Part shown: positions 9,036-18,530 of the stretch, piece by piece | Position numbering within the stretch: the stretch's first letter is position 1 | Layout: each line of letters opens with the position of its first letter | DNA from: JAOUEA01 sp963719165 | GTDB taxonomy: Bacteria; Actinomycetota; UBA4738; HRBIN12 | Direction: 5' to 3' | Assembly: GCA_963719165.1 (NCBI GenBank) | Contig: CAVRAV010000001.1 | Span: forward strand, 372,001-436,000 | Length of the DNA stretch: 64,000 nucleotides | The notes under the pieces: generated by a model | Databases searched by the model: none | Told to the model about the DNA's origin: nothing | What the model saw: only the letters and a program-made list of their open reading frames with translations | Position numbers and translations under genes: made by a program

Positions 9036-9626
9036 GTGGGAAGACGCCTAGGGGTCATGGGTGGAACGTTCGATCCCATCCACTACGGCCACCTCGTCAC
9101 GGCCGAGGAAGCCCTCCACCAGTTCGGGTTGGAGGGCGTGATCTTCGTGCCCACCGGGCGTCCCTGGATGAAGGAGCGCACCGACGTCTCGCCTCCCGAG
9201 GACCGCTATCTCATGACCGTGATCGCGACGGCGTCCAACCCGTTGTTCCAGGTCTCGCGCATGGAAGTCGACCGCGACGGTCCCACGTACACCGTGGACA
9301 CACTTCGGGGGCTGAAGGCTGAACTGGACGCCGACCTGTTCTTCGTGACCGGCGCCGACGCCGTCATGGAGATCGTGCAGTGGAAGCAGCAGAACGAGCT
9401 CTTCGCGTTGGCGCACTTCATCGCGGCCACCCGTCCGGGCTACGACATCGCCGCCTTCGAGGCGCACGCGCCGCGGGCGAACCCCGACATCACGGTGATG
9501 AACATCCCCGCGCTGGCCATCTCGTCGACGGACGTGCGCTCTCGGGTGGCCGCCGGCGGGCCCATCCGCTACCTCGTCCCCGAGGGCGTGAAGTCCTATA
9601 TCGAGAAGGCGGAGCTCTACCGGTGA
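9036..9626 (+). CDS. nadD: Nicotinate-nucleotide adenylyltransferase
   Basis: Transfers AMP from ATP to nicotinate mononucleotide in NAD biosynthesis. The 196-residue product carries the nucleotidyltransferase signature GVMGGTFDPIHYGHL with the T/HxGH catalytic element, SRMEVDRDGPTYTVDTL and the C-terminal ISSTDVRSRV (ISST-type) motif. The GTG at 9036 gives the usual NadD N-terminus a few residues before GGTFDP and is supported by a -10 box just upstream. Its stop overlaps the next start (GTGA). Confidence 0.95.
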   Translation: MGRRLGVMGGTFDPIHYGHLVTAEEALHQFGLEGVIFVPTGRPWMKERTDVSPPEDRYLMTVIATASNPLFQVSRMEVDRDGPTYTVDTLRGLKAELDADLFFVTGADAVMEIVQWKQQNELFALAHFIAATRPGYDIAAFEAHAPRANPDITVMNIPALAISSTDVRSRVAAGGPIRYLVPEGVKSYIEKAELYR

Positions 9627-10711
9627 CGCATCGGGACGATCCTCCGACGGTCGTCCGGGCCACGCGCGCGAGGCGGGGGTCGCGCCGACGTTTCGTCCGC
9701 GCGACGGCCGTGGCGGCTGCCATCGTCCTGGTGAGCGGCGGGGTCTGGGCGCTCGCGAGCGGCGGCGACGGCGCCCCACCCGACCCATCGGGATCGGCAC
9801 CACCGAAGGGGAAGTCCGGACCCGCCACGTTCCTGTCGCTGTCCGTCACGGGTGGGGCGCTTCCATACCTCGCCGTGATCGGAGGCGGTCCCGAGGGGGC
9901 GGCGATCCCCATCCCGGCCGACCTCACGATCGTGGCGCCCGGGCAGGGGGAGACGCCTATCACCGACATCGCCAAGCTTCCTGGTCCCAGCATCCAGGTG
10001 GCGCTCTCCAACGAGGTGGGCGTATGGAACGAGGACTGGCTCGTCATGAACCTCGACGGCTTCGCGCGGATGGTGGATCGCTCCGGTGGCTTGACGGTCG
10101 ATCTGCCCGAGCCCGTGGCGAGCACCGCTGGCGTGCTGGGCCCGGGCTCGGTTCGACTCAAGGGGATCCAGGTGTCGGCGCTCATGCGGGCCAAGAGCGC
10201 CGACCCCGAGGCGCGCTGGGATCTCATGATCTCCGCCTTGCTCGCGGATCCGCCCAAGCTTCAGCCCTCCGACGTGGTGGGCTCGAGTGCCCTGCCCTCC
10301 GTGCAGGCAACCCTCGACGCCGCCAAGGGCGCGCAGATCCTGCCGATGCCCGTCGAGGAGGTCGGCGCGTCGGTGGTGGTGTCCCAGCAGCCCGCCCTCG
10401 ACGAGCTCATGACGAGCACGTGGGGCACGACGGCTCCCGCGCCGGCCATCGTGCAGAATGCCAACGGCGCCCCCGGCGTGGGAGAGGCGGTGGCGCGTGC
10501 CATCGTCCCCGCGGGATTCCGCGTCGCGTTGTCCCAGAACGCGCAGTCGTTCGACCAGCCCACCACCGAGGTGATCGCGAACGGCGACGAGCACGTGGCG
10601 GCCGCGCGTCGCGCGCGCCAGGCACTGGGGGTCGGCCGGGTTCAGGCATCCCAGGTACCATCGGGCATCGGCGACATCACCATCGTGGTGGGGAAGGACT
10701 TCACGGCTTGA
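9623..10711 (+). CDS. LytR_C-domain membrane-anchored protein (degenerate LCP type)
   Basis: 362-residue protein with an N-terminal membrane anchor (about residues 22-45, VRATAVAAAIVLVSGGVWAL). A central region resembles the LytR-CpsA-Psr domain (MNLDGFARMVDRSGGLTVDL). The C-terminal ~90 residues form a LytR_C domain. LCP enzymes attach glycopolymers to peptidoglycan outside the membrane, but the arginine-rich RTR..RQQ stretch needed for pyrophosphate binding is replaced here by MRAKSADPEARWDLM, so activity is uncertain. It lies between nadD and rsfS, a position where LytR-family genes are common in actinomycetes. GTGA overlap with nadD; TTGA overlap with rsfS. Confidence 0.75.
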   Translation: MTHRDDPPTVVRATRARRGSRRRFVRATAVAAAIVLVSGGVWALASGGDGAPPDPSGSAPPKGKSGPATFLSLSVTGGALPYLAVIGGGPEGAAIPIPADLTIVAPGQGETPITDIAKLPGPSIQVALSNEVGVWNEDWLVMNLDGFARMVDRSGGLTVDLPEPVASTAGVLGPGSVRLKGIQVSALMRAKSADPEARWDLMISALLADPPKLQPSDVVGSSALPSVQATLDAAKGAQILPMPVEEVGASVVVSQQPALDELMTSTWGTTAPAPAIVQNANGAPGVGEAVARAIVPAGFRVALSQNAQSFDQPTTEVIANGDEHVAAARRARQALGVGRVQASQVPSGIGDITIVVGKDFTA

Positions 10712-11118
10712 CCGAGGCGACGACCGGAACGCAGGCCGACGCGGGCTTGCCGTCCAGCCGTGAGGTCGCCCTGGCCGCCGCCAGGGCAGCAGCCGAGAAA
10801 CAGGCCGCGGACATCGTGGTCCTCGATGTCAGCAACCTCATCGTGATCACGGATTACTTCGTGATCTGCTCTGCGGGCACGCAGAGGCAGATCCGCAGCG
10901 TGATCGATGCGGTCGAGGCCGCCGGCCGGGGGCTCGGCGTGAAGCCGGCGCGTCGCGAGGGCGAGCCCGACGGCGGGTGGTGGCTCTTGGACTTCGTCGA
11001 TGTGGTCGTGCACGTGTTCGGCGAACAGGAGCACGCCTACTACGACCTGGCCCGTCTGTGGCGCGACGCCCCGAAGCTTGTCGTGGACGAGGCGGACGCG
11101 GCCACGGGTACGCGATAG
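10708..11118 (+). CDS. rsfS: Ribosome silencing factor RsfS
   Basis: 136-residue protein that binds uL14 on the 50S subunit and blocks subunit joining when nutrients are short. The core motif DVSNLIVITDYFVICSA, then GGWWLLDFVDVVVHVF and EHAYYDLARLW, is diagnostic of the RsfS/Iojap/YbeB family. TTG at 10708 overlaps the upstream TGA and gives a normal-length N-terminus. This is the last gene of the conserved left-hand block. Confidence 0.95.
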   Translation: MTEATTGTQADAGLPSSREVALAAARAAAEKQAADIVVLDVSNLIVITDYFVICSAGTQRQIRSVIDAVEAAGRGLGVKPARREGEPDGGWWLLDFVDVVVHVFGEQEHAYYDLARLWRDAPKLVVDEADAATGTR

Positions 11119-11119
11119 C

Positions 11120-11145
11120 CGCGGCTTTTCCGACTCGGAGCCGCG
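11120..11145 (+). terminator. Weak hairpin after rsfS
   Basis: Seven-base arms (cgcggct / agccgcg) starting two bases after the rsfS stop, with a 12-base loop that contains a short T run. No T tract follows. Possible transcription end of the operon. Confidence 0.3.
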
Positions 11146-11260
11146 CCCATCGTTATCGAGCGAACCCCCGCGTCCCCCCGCCCGTAGTACCCACGTCCGA
11201 CGTCGAACCGATCCCACGTGGGATCGATGAGTTGCCCACCGTCTGCTTGGGGAGGATCAC

Positions 11261-12340
11261 ATGCTCAAGAGGGCTTGTTCGTTGCTGTTCGTCGTGTCGC
11301 TGCTCCTGCTCACCGCGTCTTCCGCATCATCGGCCGCCCTGTCGGCTGGGCCGCGTGCGAACGCGTACGGCGTGGCCCGGCTCGTCTCCGATGTTCCGGG
11401 GCTCGCGGATCACGTCGACCGGCGTTTGGTGAATGCCTGGGGCATGGCCGCGGGACCCGCGTCTCCGTGGTGGGTCGCCGACAACGGGACCGATCGGTCC
11501 ACCCTGTACGACGGGACGGGCGGTGCGATCCCGCTCGTCGTCCGCGCGGGCGGCGCCCCGACCGGGACCGTGTTCAACGGTGGTCCGGGCTTCGTCGTGC
11601 GCAAGGGCGGATCCTCGGGCCCCTCGCTCTTCCTGTTCGATACCGAGGCCGGCACGATCCGCGGCTGGAACCCGACGGTGCCCGGACCGGGTACCTCCAC
11701 GCGGGCGTTCACGGTGGTGAACGAACACGGGAAGGGCGCGATCTTCAAGGGCCTCGCGATCTCCCCGACGGGTGACCTGCTCTACGCCACCGACTTCCAC
11801 AACGGCCGGGTCGACGTGTTCGATACCCGCTTCCACCAGGTGCTCAAGGGGGCGTTCCGCGACCCGTCGCTCCCTTCGCGCTACGCGCCGTTCGGGATCC
11901 AGGAGCTCGGTGGGTACATCTTCGTGACCTATGCCCTCCAGGACGCCGATGCCGAGGACGAGTTGGCCGGGGCCGGTCGCGGCTTCGTCGACATGTTCAG
12001 CGCCGACGGGACGCTGCTCAGCCGCGTCGCGAGCCACGGGCCCCTGAACGCTCCTTGGGGACTCGCCTGGGCGCCCTCCGATTTCGGGCGGTTCGGCGGG
12101 GACCTGCTGGTCGGCAACTTCGGCGACGGTCGGATCCACGCCTACGCGTGGGACGGCGGCGGCTTCAGCCACGACGGCCTGCTGAGGCGCGGGAGCGGCG
12201 ACCCCGTCTGGATCGACGGCCTGTGGGCCATCGCGTTCGGCAACGGGGGACCCGCGGGGGCCACGAACGCCCTGTTCTTCACGGCGGGGCCGCAGGACGA
12301 GAGCCACGGACTCTTCGGCAAGATCCACGTCCGGAATTGA
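11261..12340 (+). CDS. Secreted TIGR03118-family beta-propeller-like protein
   Basis: 359-residue exported protein of unknown function. An N-terminal signal peptide is clear (MLKRACSLLFVVSLLLLTASSASSA). The body has repeated propeller-like blades with NAWGMAAGP, NPTVPGPGTSTRAFTVV, DLLYATDFHNGRVDVFD, GFVDMFSADGTLL and LLVGNFGDGRIHAY, the pattern of the TIGR03118 family. A GGGGAGG ribosome-binding site lies ten bases before the ATG. It is a single gene followed by a strong hairpin terminator and the tRNA-Ala gene, and marks the last non-island gene on the left. Confidence 0.8.
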   Translation: MLKRACSLLFVVSLLLLTASSASSAALSAGPRANAYGVARLVSDVPGLADHVDRRLVNAWGMAAGPASPWWVADNGTDRSTLYDGTGGAIPLVVRAGGAPTGTVFNGGPGFVVRKGGSSGPSLFLFDTEAGTIRGWNPTVPGPGTSTRAFTVVNEHGKGAIFKGLAISPTGDLLYATDFHNGRVDVFDTRFHQVLKGAFRDPSLPSRYAPFGIQELGGYIFVTYALQDADAEDELAGAGRGFVDMFSADGTLLSRVASHGPLNAPWGLAWAPSDFGRFGGDLLVGNFGDGRIHAYAWDGGGFSHDGLLRRGSGDPVWIDGLWAIAFGNGGPAGATNALFFTAGPQDESHGLFGKIHVRN

Positions 12341-12350
12341 AGATGTCCTC

Positions 12351-12395
12351 GCCGAGCGGCGGCGCCCGGGGGAGTCCCGGGCGTCGCCGCTCGGC
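12351..12395 (+). terminator. Strong hairpin terminator
   Basis: Arms of 20 bases (12351-12370 and 12376-12395) pair with one G-T wobble around the loop ggagt. It begins ten bases after the stop of the TIGR03118 gene. No T tract follows, as is common in high-GC actinobacteria. Confidence 0.85.
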
Positions 12396-12462
12396 TCCCA
12401 TGAAGACGCCCGAGTCGCTTGGCCGAGCGTGGCGGCGTCCCCTACACTCGATGCTTCGAGTG

Positions 12463-12535
12463 GGGCCCATAGCTCAGCTGGTAGAGCGCTTGGCTGGCAG
12501 CCAAGAGGTCAGGGGTTCGAATCCCCTTGGGTCCA
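12463..12535 (+). tRNA. tRNA-Ala (anticodon GGC)
   Basis: 73-base cloverleaf. The acceptor arm GGGCCCA/TGGGTCC pairs with one G-T. The D arm contains AGCTCAGCTGGTAGAGC. The anticodon stem CTTGG/CCAAG closes loop CTGGCAG, reading GGC for alanine. The T arm AGGGG TTCGAAT CCCCT is perfect. The discriminator is A; CC follows but the terminal A of CCA is not encoded. A TACACT box about 15 bases upstream is a candidate -10. Its 3' end is the left attachment repeat of the island. Confidence 0.97.
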
Positions 12536-12537
12536 CC
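12495..12537 (+). repeat. Left attachment-like repeat (attL), 43 bp
   Basis: The 3' part of tRNA-Ala from the anticodon loop to CC. It is identical over 43 bases to 28461-28503. Confidence 0.9.
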
Positions 12538-12540
12538 GCA

Positions 12541-12559
12541 ATCTCTGCGGGTCAGATGT
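12541..12559 (+). repeat. 19-bp direct repeat, left copy
   Basis: atctctgcgggtcagatgt lies three bases after the attL repeat and recurs at 14198-14216. The two copies bracket the IS481-like transposase remnant. It is too long to be an ordinary target-site duplication. Confidence 0.85.
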
Positions 12560-12586
12560 GCGAGTTCGGCACGTCTGTCCCACTTC

Positions 12587-12662
12587 GCTTCGGCTCCTGT
12601 GTCCCACCTCCTGCCCCGGCTCCGGCACGTTGGCGACGGTGGCTTCGGCTCCTGTGTCCCAC
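12587..12662 (+). repeat. 21-bp direct repeat pair gcttcggctcctgtgtcccac
   Basis: Exact copies at 12587-12607 and 12642-12662. A close relative recurs at about 28556-28575 next to attR. Origin unknown; it may be the end of an insertion sequence or a sequence that travels with this tRNA. Confidence 0.8.
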
Positions 12663-12725
12663 TCGTTCCACGCCGTTTCGGTCCTGGTCTTCACTTGCGC
12701 TCAACCGAGCCAGGAGGATCTGGAG

Positions 12726-14156
12726 ATGCTCACGGAGCTACCGGTGGTTGAGCAGCGCTACCTCGCGGTCAGGGAGGTGCTCGACGGCGCCAAGGTCACC
12801 GACGTGGCCATCCGCTACGGCGTGGATCGACGCATGTGCACCGATGGCTCCTGCGTACGCCAACGAAGGCATGGGGCACTCGCAGATCGCAGCACCGCCC
12901 GATCGGTGCCCGCATCAGACCCCGCCGAGGTCGAGGCCAGGATCGTCGCGCTCCGCAAGGCCCACCCGGGGTGGGTCCGCGCACGATCTCGTCCAAGCTC
13001 CGGCGTAGCTCGAGGAACCTCCCGTTCCTCGATCTATCGCTGCTGGTCCGTCACCGACTGATCGACCCCAACGCCTCGGCGGGCCAAGGACTACAAGCGT
13101 TGGGAGCGCGCCCGGCCGATGGAGCTGTGGCAGATGGACGTGATGGGCGGCGTGTGGCTCCACGACGGCACCGAGCTCAAGGTAGATCACCGGGATCGAT
13201 GACCACTCGCGGTTCTGTGTGATCGCCGAGCTCGTCGATGCGGGCAACCGCACGGCCCGTGTGCGAGGCGCTCGTGCAGGCCCTTCGAAGCCACGGGATC
13301 CCCGAACAGATCCTCACGGACAACGGCAAGGTCTTCACCGGCAGGCTCGCCCGCAAGCCCGCCGTCGTGGCCTTCGACCGGATCTGCTTGGCCAACGGCA
13401 TCCGACACAGCCTCACCGCTCCCTATTCACCCACGACCACCGGCAAGGTCGAGCGGTTGCACAAGACGATCCGCAGGGAGCTCACAGACGGGCGCCGCTT
13501 CGCCTCGATCGAGGAGGCCCAAACACGAGCTGGACCGATGGGTCGCCGACTACAACCTCGATCGCGAACACCAGGCGATCGGTGACGTCCCTCCCATCAG
13601 ACGCTTCGAGCTCGCCGCCGCCGTTCCGCCGAGGTCCTCGATCCCGACCACGAGCTCCAGCCGGCCCAACCGCCCACGGCAGTCGGAAGGCGGGTCGACC
13701 GCGCCGGACGGATCAGCATCCTCAAACACCGCTACCACGTCGGTCGGCACCTGGCGGGCCAACGCGTCATCGTGGAAGCCGACCAGGGATTGCTGCACGT
13801 CACCCACGACGGGGTCCTCGTCGCCACCCATGCTCGGCGCCACCTGCCAGAGGACGACGAGCGGATGGATCGACGGGCCAAGCACAGCAGAGCGCAGCCT
13901 CCCACGATGGGCAGCGAGGTCTTGCGCAAGGTGGACCCTTCGGGATCGGTGAGCTTCGCCGCAACGTCCTACCGCGTGGGCAACCGCTACCTCGGCCAGG
14001 TCGTCGAGCCGTGCGCCCGGTCACGAGACCGTTCAGATCACCCAAGATGGACATCTGCTGCGGACCCACCGAGCCCGTCACGACAAGACCAAGGAGTTCG
14101 GGGCCTTAGCTCAACCCAACGGCAAACCTAGGAGGATCGCGGATGATGTCGCATAG
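12726..14156 (+). pseudogene. IS481-like transposase (DDE integrase core), multiply frameshifted
   Basis: Remains of a ~450-residue transposase read through several frames. The start ATG 12726 follows AGGAGG and opens with MLTELPVVEQRYLAVREVL and a helix-turn-helix. Next come AEVEARIVALRKAHPGW, ELWQMDVMGG (first catalytic Asp), ILTDNGKVFTG (second Asp) and NGIRHSLTAPYSPTTTGKVE, with the catalytic Glu at its end. A C-terminal beta-rich extension follows and ends in PNGKPRRIADDVA at TAG 14154-14156. At least four frame changes are needed, so it is inactive as assembled. It lies directly inside the left end of the island. Confidence 0.8.
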
Positions 14157-14197
14157 GTAGCCGGAGCCATTCCGAGACACGGGTCCCGAGACCCCAC

Positions 14198-14216
14198 ATC
14201 TCTGCGGGTCAGATGT
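14198..14216 (+). repeat. 19-bp direct repeat, right copy
   Basis: Exact copy of 12541-12559, placed 41 bases after the stop of the transposase remnant. Confidence 0.85.
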
Positions 14217-14348
14217 TTCACGCGGATAGACCCGGACTGGCGTCTCCCTGTGATTCACGGCTCGAGGAGCAGGGCGAGTGCCCCCGCGTCGGCGCACCCT
14301 TGTAACCCCGCTGTGACGGGCGCAGGATTGGCCCCGGGAGGGCATCGG

Positions 14349-17115
14349 ATGCCCGAGGTTCTTGGCCGGGAGGCCGAGCTCACCGCGTTACGGCGATTCG
14401 TCGATCTGATCCCTGATGGGCCACGTGCGCTTACCCTCGAGGGTGAGGCGGGGATCGGCAAGACAGCCCTGTGGAGCGCGGGCGTCGCGTATGGCGAAGG
14501 GCGGGCGTTCCGGCTCCTCACCAGCCGATCGTCCCAGTCGGAGGCGGAGCTCTCCTACGCGGGCCTCGCCGACACGCTGGCGGATGTGCCGGAAGAGGCG
14601 CTCGAGACGCTCCCCGCCGTCCAGCGGCACGCGCTCGAGGTAGCGCTCCTTCGCGCCGAGCCCGAACAGGTGCCGGTGGACCATCGCACCGTGGCCGCCG
14701 CCACGCTTGGGATGCTCCGGTGGTTCGCCTCGACCGGACCCCTGATGATCGCGCTCGATGACCCGCAGTGGCTGGACGGCGCCTCCCGCCGCACGCTCGC
14801 GTACGCGATCCGACGTTTGGACGAGGAGTCGGTCGGGATCCTGGCGGCGGTGCGGTTGGGGGAGGGCCTCGATGATCCGCTCGAGCTCTCGCGGGCGTTT
14901 TCCGATGATCGCCTGCGGCACGTGGAGGTCGGCCCGCTGTCCGCCCAGGCGCTCGGACGCCTGCTCGATCGCCGGCTGGGGTGGGAACCGGAAGGATTGA
15001 CGCTGTTCGAGCTCCACACCCTTTCGGGCGGCAACCCCTTGTTCGCGCTCGAGATCGCGCGGGCGAGCGAGGCGAGTCCGGAGCACTCACTCGTCGTTCC
15101 CCGCAACCTCCGCGAACAGGTCTCCGCACACCTTGCAGCCCTGCCAGTGGCCACGCGCGAGGCGCTCGTCGTCGCGGCGGCGCTACCGAGACCCACGCTC
15201 GAGATCATCGAGCAGGTCATCGACCGGAGTGAAGAGGCGTTCAGGCCCGCGGTGCGGGCAGGCACCATCGAGGTGCAGGCGAACGCGGTCCGGTTCACGC
15301 ATCCGCTGTACGCCTCGGTCGCCTACGCGGACGCACCGAAGGAGGACCGCGCTCGGATCCATCGGGCCTTGGCGGACGTCGCCGCCGATCCTGAGGTGCG
15401 GGCGCGCCACCTCGCGCTGGGGATCTCCCCCACGGATGCAGACGTGGCGGATGCGCTCGAGGAAGCGGCCGCGCGGGCCCGCTCCCGCGGAGCGCGCGCG
15501 GCGGCTGCTGAGCTGAGCGTGGAGGCGAGTCGGTTCACGCCGGCGGATCGCATCGAGGATCTACGGCGTCGCGCGCTCCTGGCCGCGGATGATCTGTACG
15601 ACCTCGGAGAGCACTCGCGCATGAAGACCCTGCTCGAGGAAGCCGTCGTCGGCTACCCCGAGGGTCGGGATCGTTCCCAGGTGCTGTGGAGGCTGGGCCG
15701 CCTCGCGATGTTGGGCAGGCTGATGAGCCTGGAAGCCGCGGACGGCCTGCTCGACCAGGCCGAGCGCGAAGCAGGGGGCGACTTGCGGCTCCGATCGCAG
15801 ATCCAAAGGATGCGATTCTGGGTGCCCTCCCAGCGGTACCAGTACTCGGCGGCCGATGAGCACGCGCGCGCAGCCCTGGAACTAGCGAGGTTGGCGGGCG
15901 ACCCGGCTGCGAGGGCGGCTTCCTTGGCGATGGTCGCGTGGGCCGAGATGGCGTGCGGGCGGGGTGTGGCTGCCGATGCGATCGCGGAGGCACTGGAGAC
16001 CTGGGAGGCGGCTGCTCGCACGCCTTCTGGCTCCACGCTCGCGTTGGATGAACACCCGGGTTACCTATGCGGGCAGGCCCTGCACGGTGCGGACCGCCTC
16101 GATGAGGCGAGGCTCGCGTTGGAGGCCATGCGGCGGGATGCGTCCGAGCGGGGATCCGATACGACACTCTTCTATGCGCTCGGCTGGCTCTCCGGCGTCG
16201 AGGTGCTCGCCGGGGACTGGGTCCTGGCCTCCCGGTATGCAGAGGAAGCGTCCCGGTTGGAAGTCGACACGGACGTGGCGGTGCTCATCAGGGGCGATAT
16301 CGCCGCTCACTTCGGGCAAGCGGAGGAGGCCCGGCGCGAGCTTGCGCGCAGTCTCGAGCTCCTGGAGCCGAGCGGCTTGTTCGATCTGATCGACGCGGTC
16401 CACGACTGCCTGGGCTTCCTCGACCTCTCCCTCGGGAACCTCGCCGAGGCGCATCGTCATCTCTCGCGGATCGACGAAGGCGTTCATGGGATCGGGTGCC
16501 CTCGAGCTGGGGTTCGGACGGTTCCTGCCCGACGCGATCGAGGTGTTGGTCGGTCTCGGCGAGCTGGCTGAGGCCGAGCGCCTGACCGACTGGCTCGAGG
16601 AGCGTGGGCGTGCCCTCGACCGGGTGAGCGCCCTCGCGACCGGGGCCCGCTGCCGTGGGCTCCTGCTCGCCGCGAAGGGGCAGCCCGACGTGGCGCTCGA
16701 GCACCTCGAGCGGGCGATGATCGAGCACGAGCGCTTGCCGATGCCGTTCGAGCGAGCTCGCACGCTCCTCGTCCTCGGGACGGTCCGTCGGCATGCCAAG
16801 CAGAAGCGACTCGCTCGCGAGGCCCTGGAGGAGTCGCTCGCGATCTTCGAGCGACTCGGTGCGCGGCTCTGGTCGGAGAAGGCTCGTGCGGAGCTGTCGA
16901 GCATCGGCGGACGCCCCGCCACGGGTGAGCTCACGCCCACCGAGGAGCGGGTGGCTCGCCTCGCCGCCTCGGGCCGCACGAACCGCGAGATCGCCCAGAC
17001 GCTGTTCCTGTCGGTTCGCACGGTCGAGACCCATCTCTCCCACGCCTACCGAAAGCTCGGTGTGCGCTCCCGCACCGAGCTCGCGCGAGTGCTCGAGGCT
17101 CCGCGGACCACGTAG
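14349..17115 (+). CDS. LuxR-family regulator with AAA ATPase domain (one frameshift)
   Basis: Large (~920 residue) ATP-binding transcription activator of the MalT/LAL type. The N-terminal AAA domain has Walker A GEAGIGKTAL and Walker B LMIALDDPQWLD. The middle is a helical, TPR-like region. The C-terminus is a LuxR helix-turn-helix (LTPTEERVARLAASGRTNREIAQTLFLS). The frame breaks once at about 16480 in gaaggcgttc; removing one G restores continuity, so an assembly error is likely. The start ATG 14349 has GGGAGG upstream. Ligand and target genes are unknown; its neighbours are degenerate. Confidence 0.8.
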
Positions 17116-17208
17116 GTTCGCCCATAAGAAGGCTCAGTGGTTCTCGGATTACTCGGTTCCATCACCCACCTACCGTGGCTCTGGCAGGCGGGCGACGGAG
17201 GGGGAACG

Positions 17209-17615
17209 ATGAAGGCGACCGGAACGATCCAGATCCCGGTGAGGCGTCACAGGGCATCCGTGGCGGCGATGGCGGTGGCCGTCATCTTGCACTCGAGTAT
17301 CGGGCTGCTGCAGGTGGTGCGCACGATCTCCTCAGACGAGGGTCGCGTCGTGGCGGATCCGACCGTTGGCGGCTTGGGTCCGGTGGTCGGAGGGTTCGCC
17401 CCGCTCGCCGAGGACTGGGGCTTCGTCCTGACCTCGGACACCGCGCAGGTGCTCGGCACCGGCCCGGTCTCACGCCGCTGGACCTCGTCCGATCGCACGC
17501 GTTCGGATGGGAAGGTTTGACCGTCCGCGAGGTCTTCGAAGACCCGACGCTCATGAATGAGCTGCGGTTGCACCCCTCGCTGTCACCGATCGACCTGATC
17601 CGGCTGGAGGCCTAG
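17209..17615 (+). pseudogene. Unknown gene, copy 1 (frameshifted)
   Basis: ATG 17209 follows GGAGGGGG and opens a frame with a basic N-terminus and one hydrophobic segment (VAAMAVAVILHSSIGLLQVV). It continues EGRVVADPTVGGLGPVVGG and DWGFVLTSDTAQVLG. After a shift near 17460 comes PLDLVRSHAFGWEGLTVREV, then the end SPIDLIRLEA. I do not recognise the family. A second degenerate copy lies at 21850-22180. The shared SHAFGW and SPID.IRL segments suggest a real protein family of about 135 residues, with a possible N-terminal anchor or signal. Confidence 0.5.
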
Positions 17616-17639
17616 GGGGGCTAGAACGTCGTGTCTGCG

Positions 17640-18530
17640 CTGCGATCGTCGTGTTCGTCGCGACGTCGGTGGAGGAGAGCCGTGACGCAACGGTACACCG
17701 GGTCGACTGGGGCGGACTGGCGCTGGTCGTGTTGTTGATCGGGCTGTTCACCTTCGGGGTGGATCAGGGGCCCGACTGGGATGGTCGTCGCCGCAACCCT
17801 CGGACTGATCGGACTCGCGATCGTCCTGCTCATCGTCTTCATCTAGCTGAGACACGCGTGGAGGACCCGCTGGTCGACCTCGACCTCTTCCGGATCGGCG
17901 AGTTCACCGTCATGGTGGTCGCGGGCACCATCGGGAACGTGGCGATCGTCGTGGGGATCTTCATCTCGATGATCTATTTGCAGACCGAACGTGGGTTCTC
18001 CCGCTCGAAGCCGGAATGGCGTTCCTTGCCGTCTCCTCAGGCGTGGCGATCGCAGCGCAGCTATCGGGCAAGGCTCGAACACTTCCCTCCTGGGGGGTGA
18101 TGGTCACGGCACTGCTGTCGGTGGTCTCGGCGCGATCGGGATGGGCCTGACAGTGGATCACTCACAGCCTTCTTCGTGCTCTCGGTATTGGGCGGTTTAG
18201 GGCTCGGTCTGACGTTCTCCTTTCGCAAGCGTAGTGACGCAGTCCATCGTCGCTCCCGAGCAGGTGGGTGCCGCGTCGGGGGTGGTGATGACCGTGCTCG
18301 TTGCAGCTGGCGGTGTCGGGATAGCTCTGTCGTCGGCCGCGGCGAACTCCGCGGTCCAGCGAGGACCGGGAGCCGGTCTCGACGACGTGATCACCGCGAT
18401 CCTTGTCGCCGTGGGTGCGTTGGCTGGGCTGTGCACGCCGTTCGTGTGGCTGATGGGTCGGTCACCGAACGGAACCCGCACCGCCCGCATATCGCCCGGT
18501 GGTCGACTCTCGATACGTCACGACAAGTGA
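17640..18530 (+). pseudogene. DHA2-type MFS transporter, C-terminal half remnant
   Basis: Fragments in several frames line up with the second half of a 14-helix drug:H+ antiporter. They are VDWGGLALVVLLIGLFTFGV, LFRIGEFTVMVVAGTIGNVA, AGMAFLAVSSGVAIAAQLSG, GLGLGLTFSF and VAPEQVGAASGVVMTVLVAA. At least three frame changes and an in-frame TAG near 17846 are present. The first six or so helices, with the family's motif A, are missing altogether. Missing domains plus stops mark a true pseudogene rather than an assembly error. Confidence 0.7.

Noticed and set aside
12509..12694. Small minus-strand frame running through the tRNA (ending in QGDSNP)
   Set aside because: A well-known type of false gene made by translating a tRNA and its flank. 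The same applies to frames at 28475-28945 and 28276-28611.
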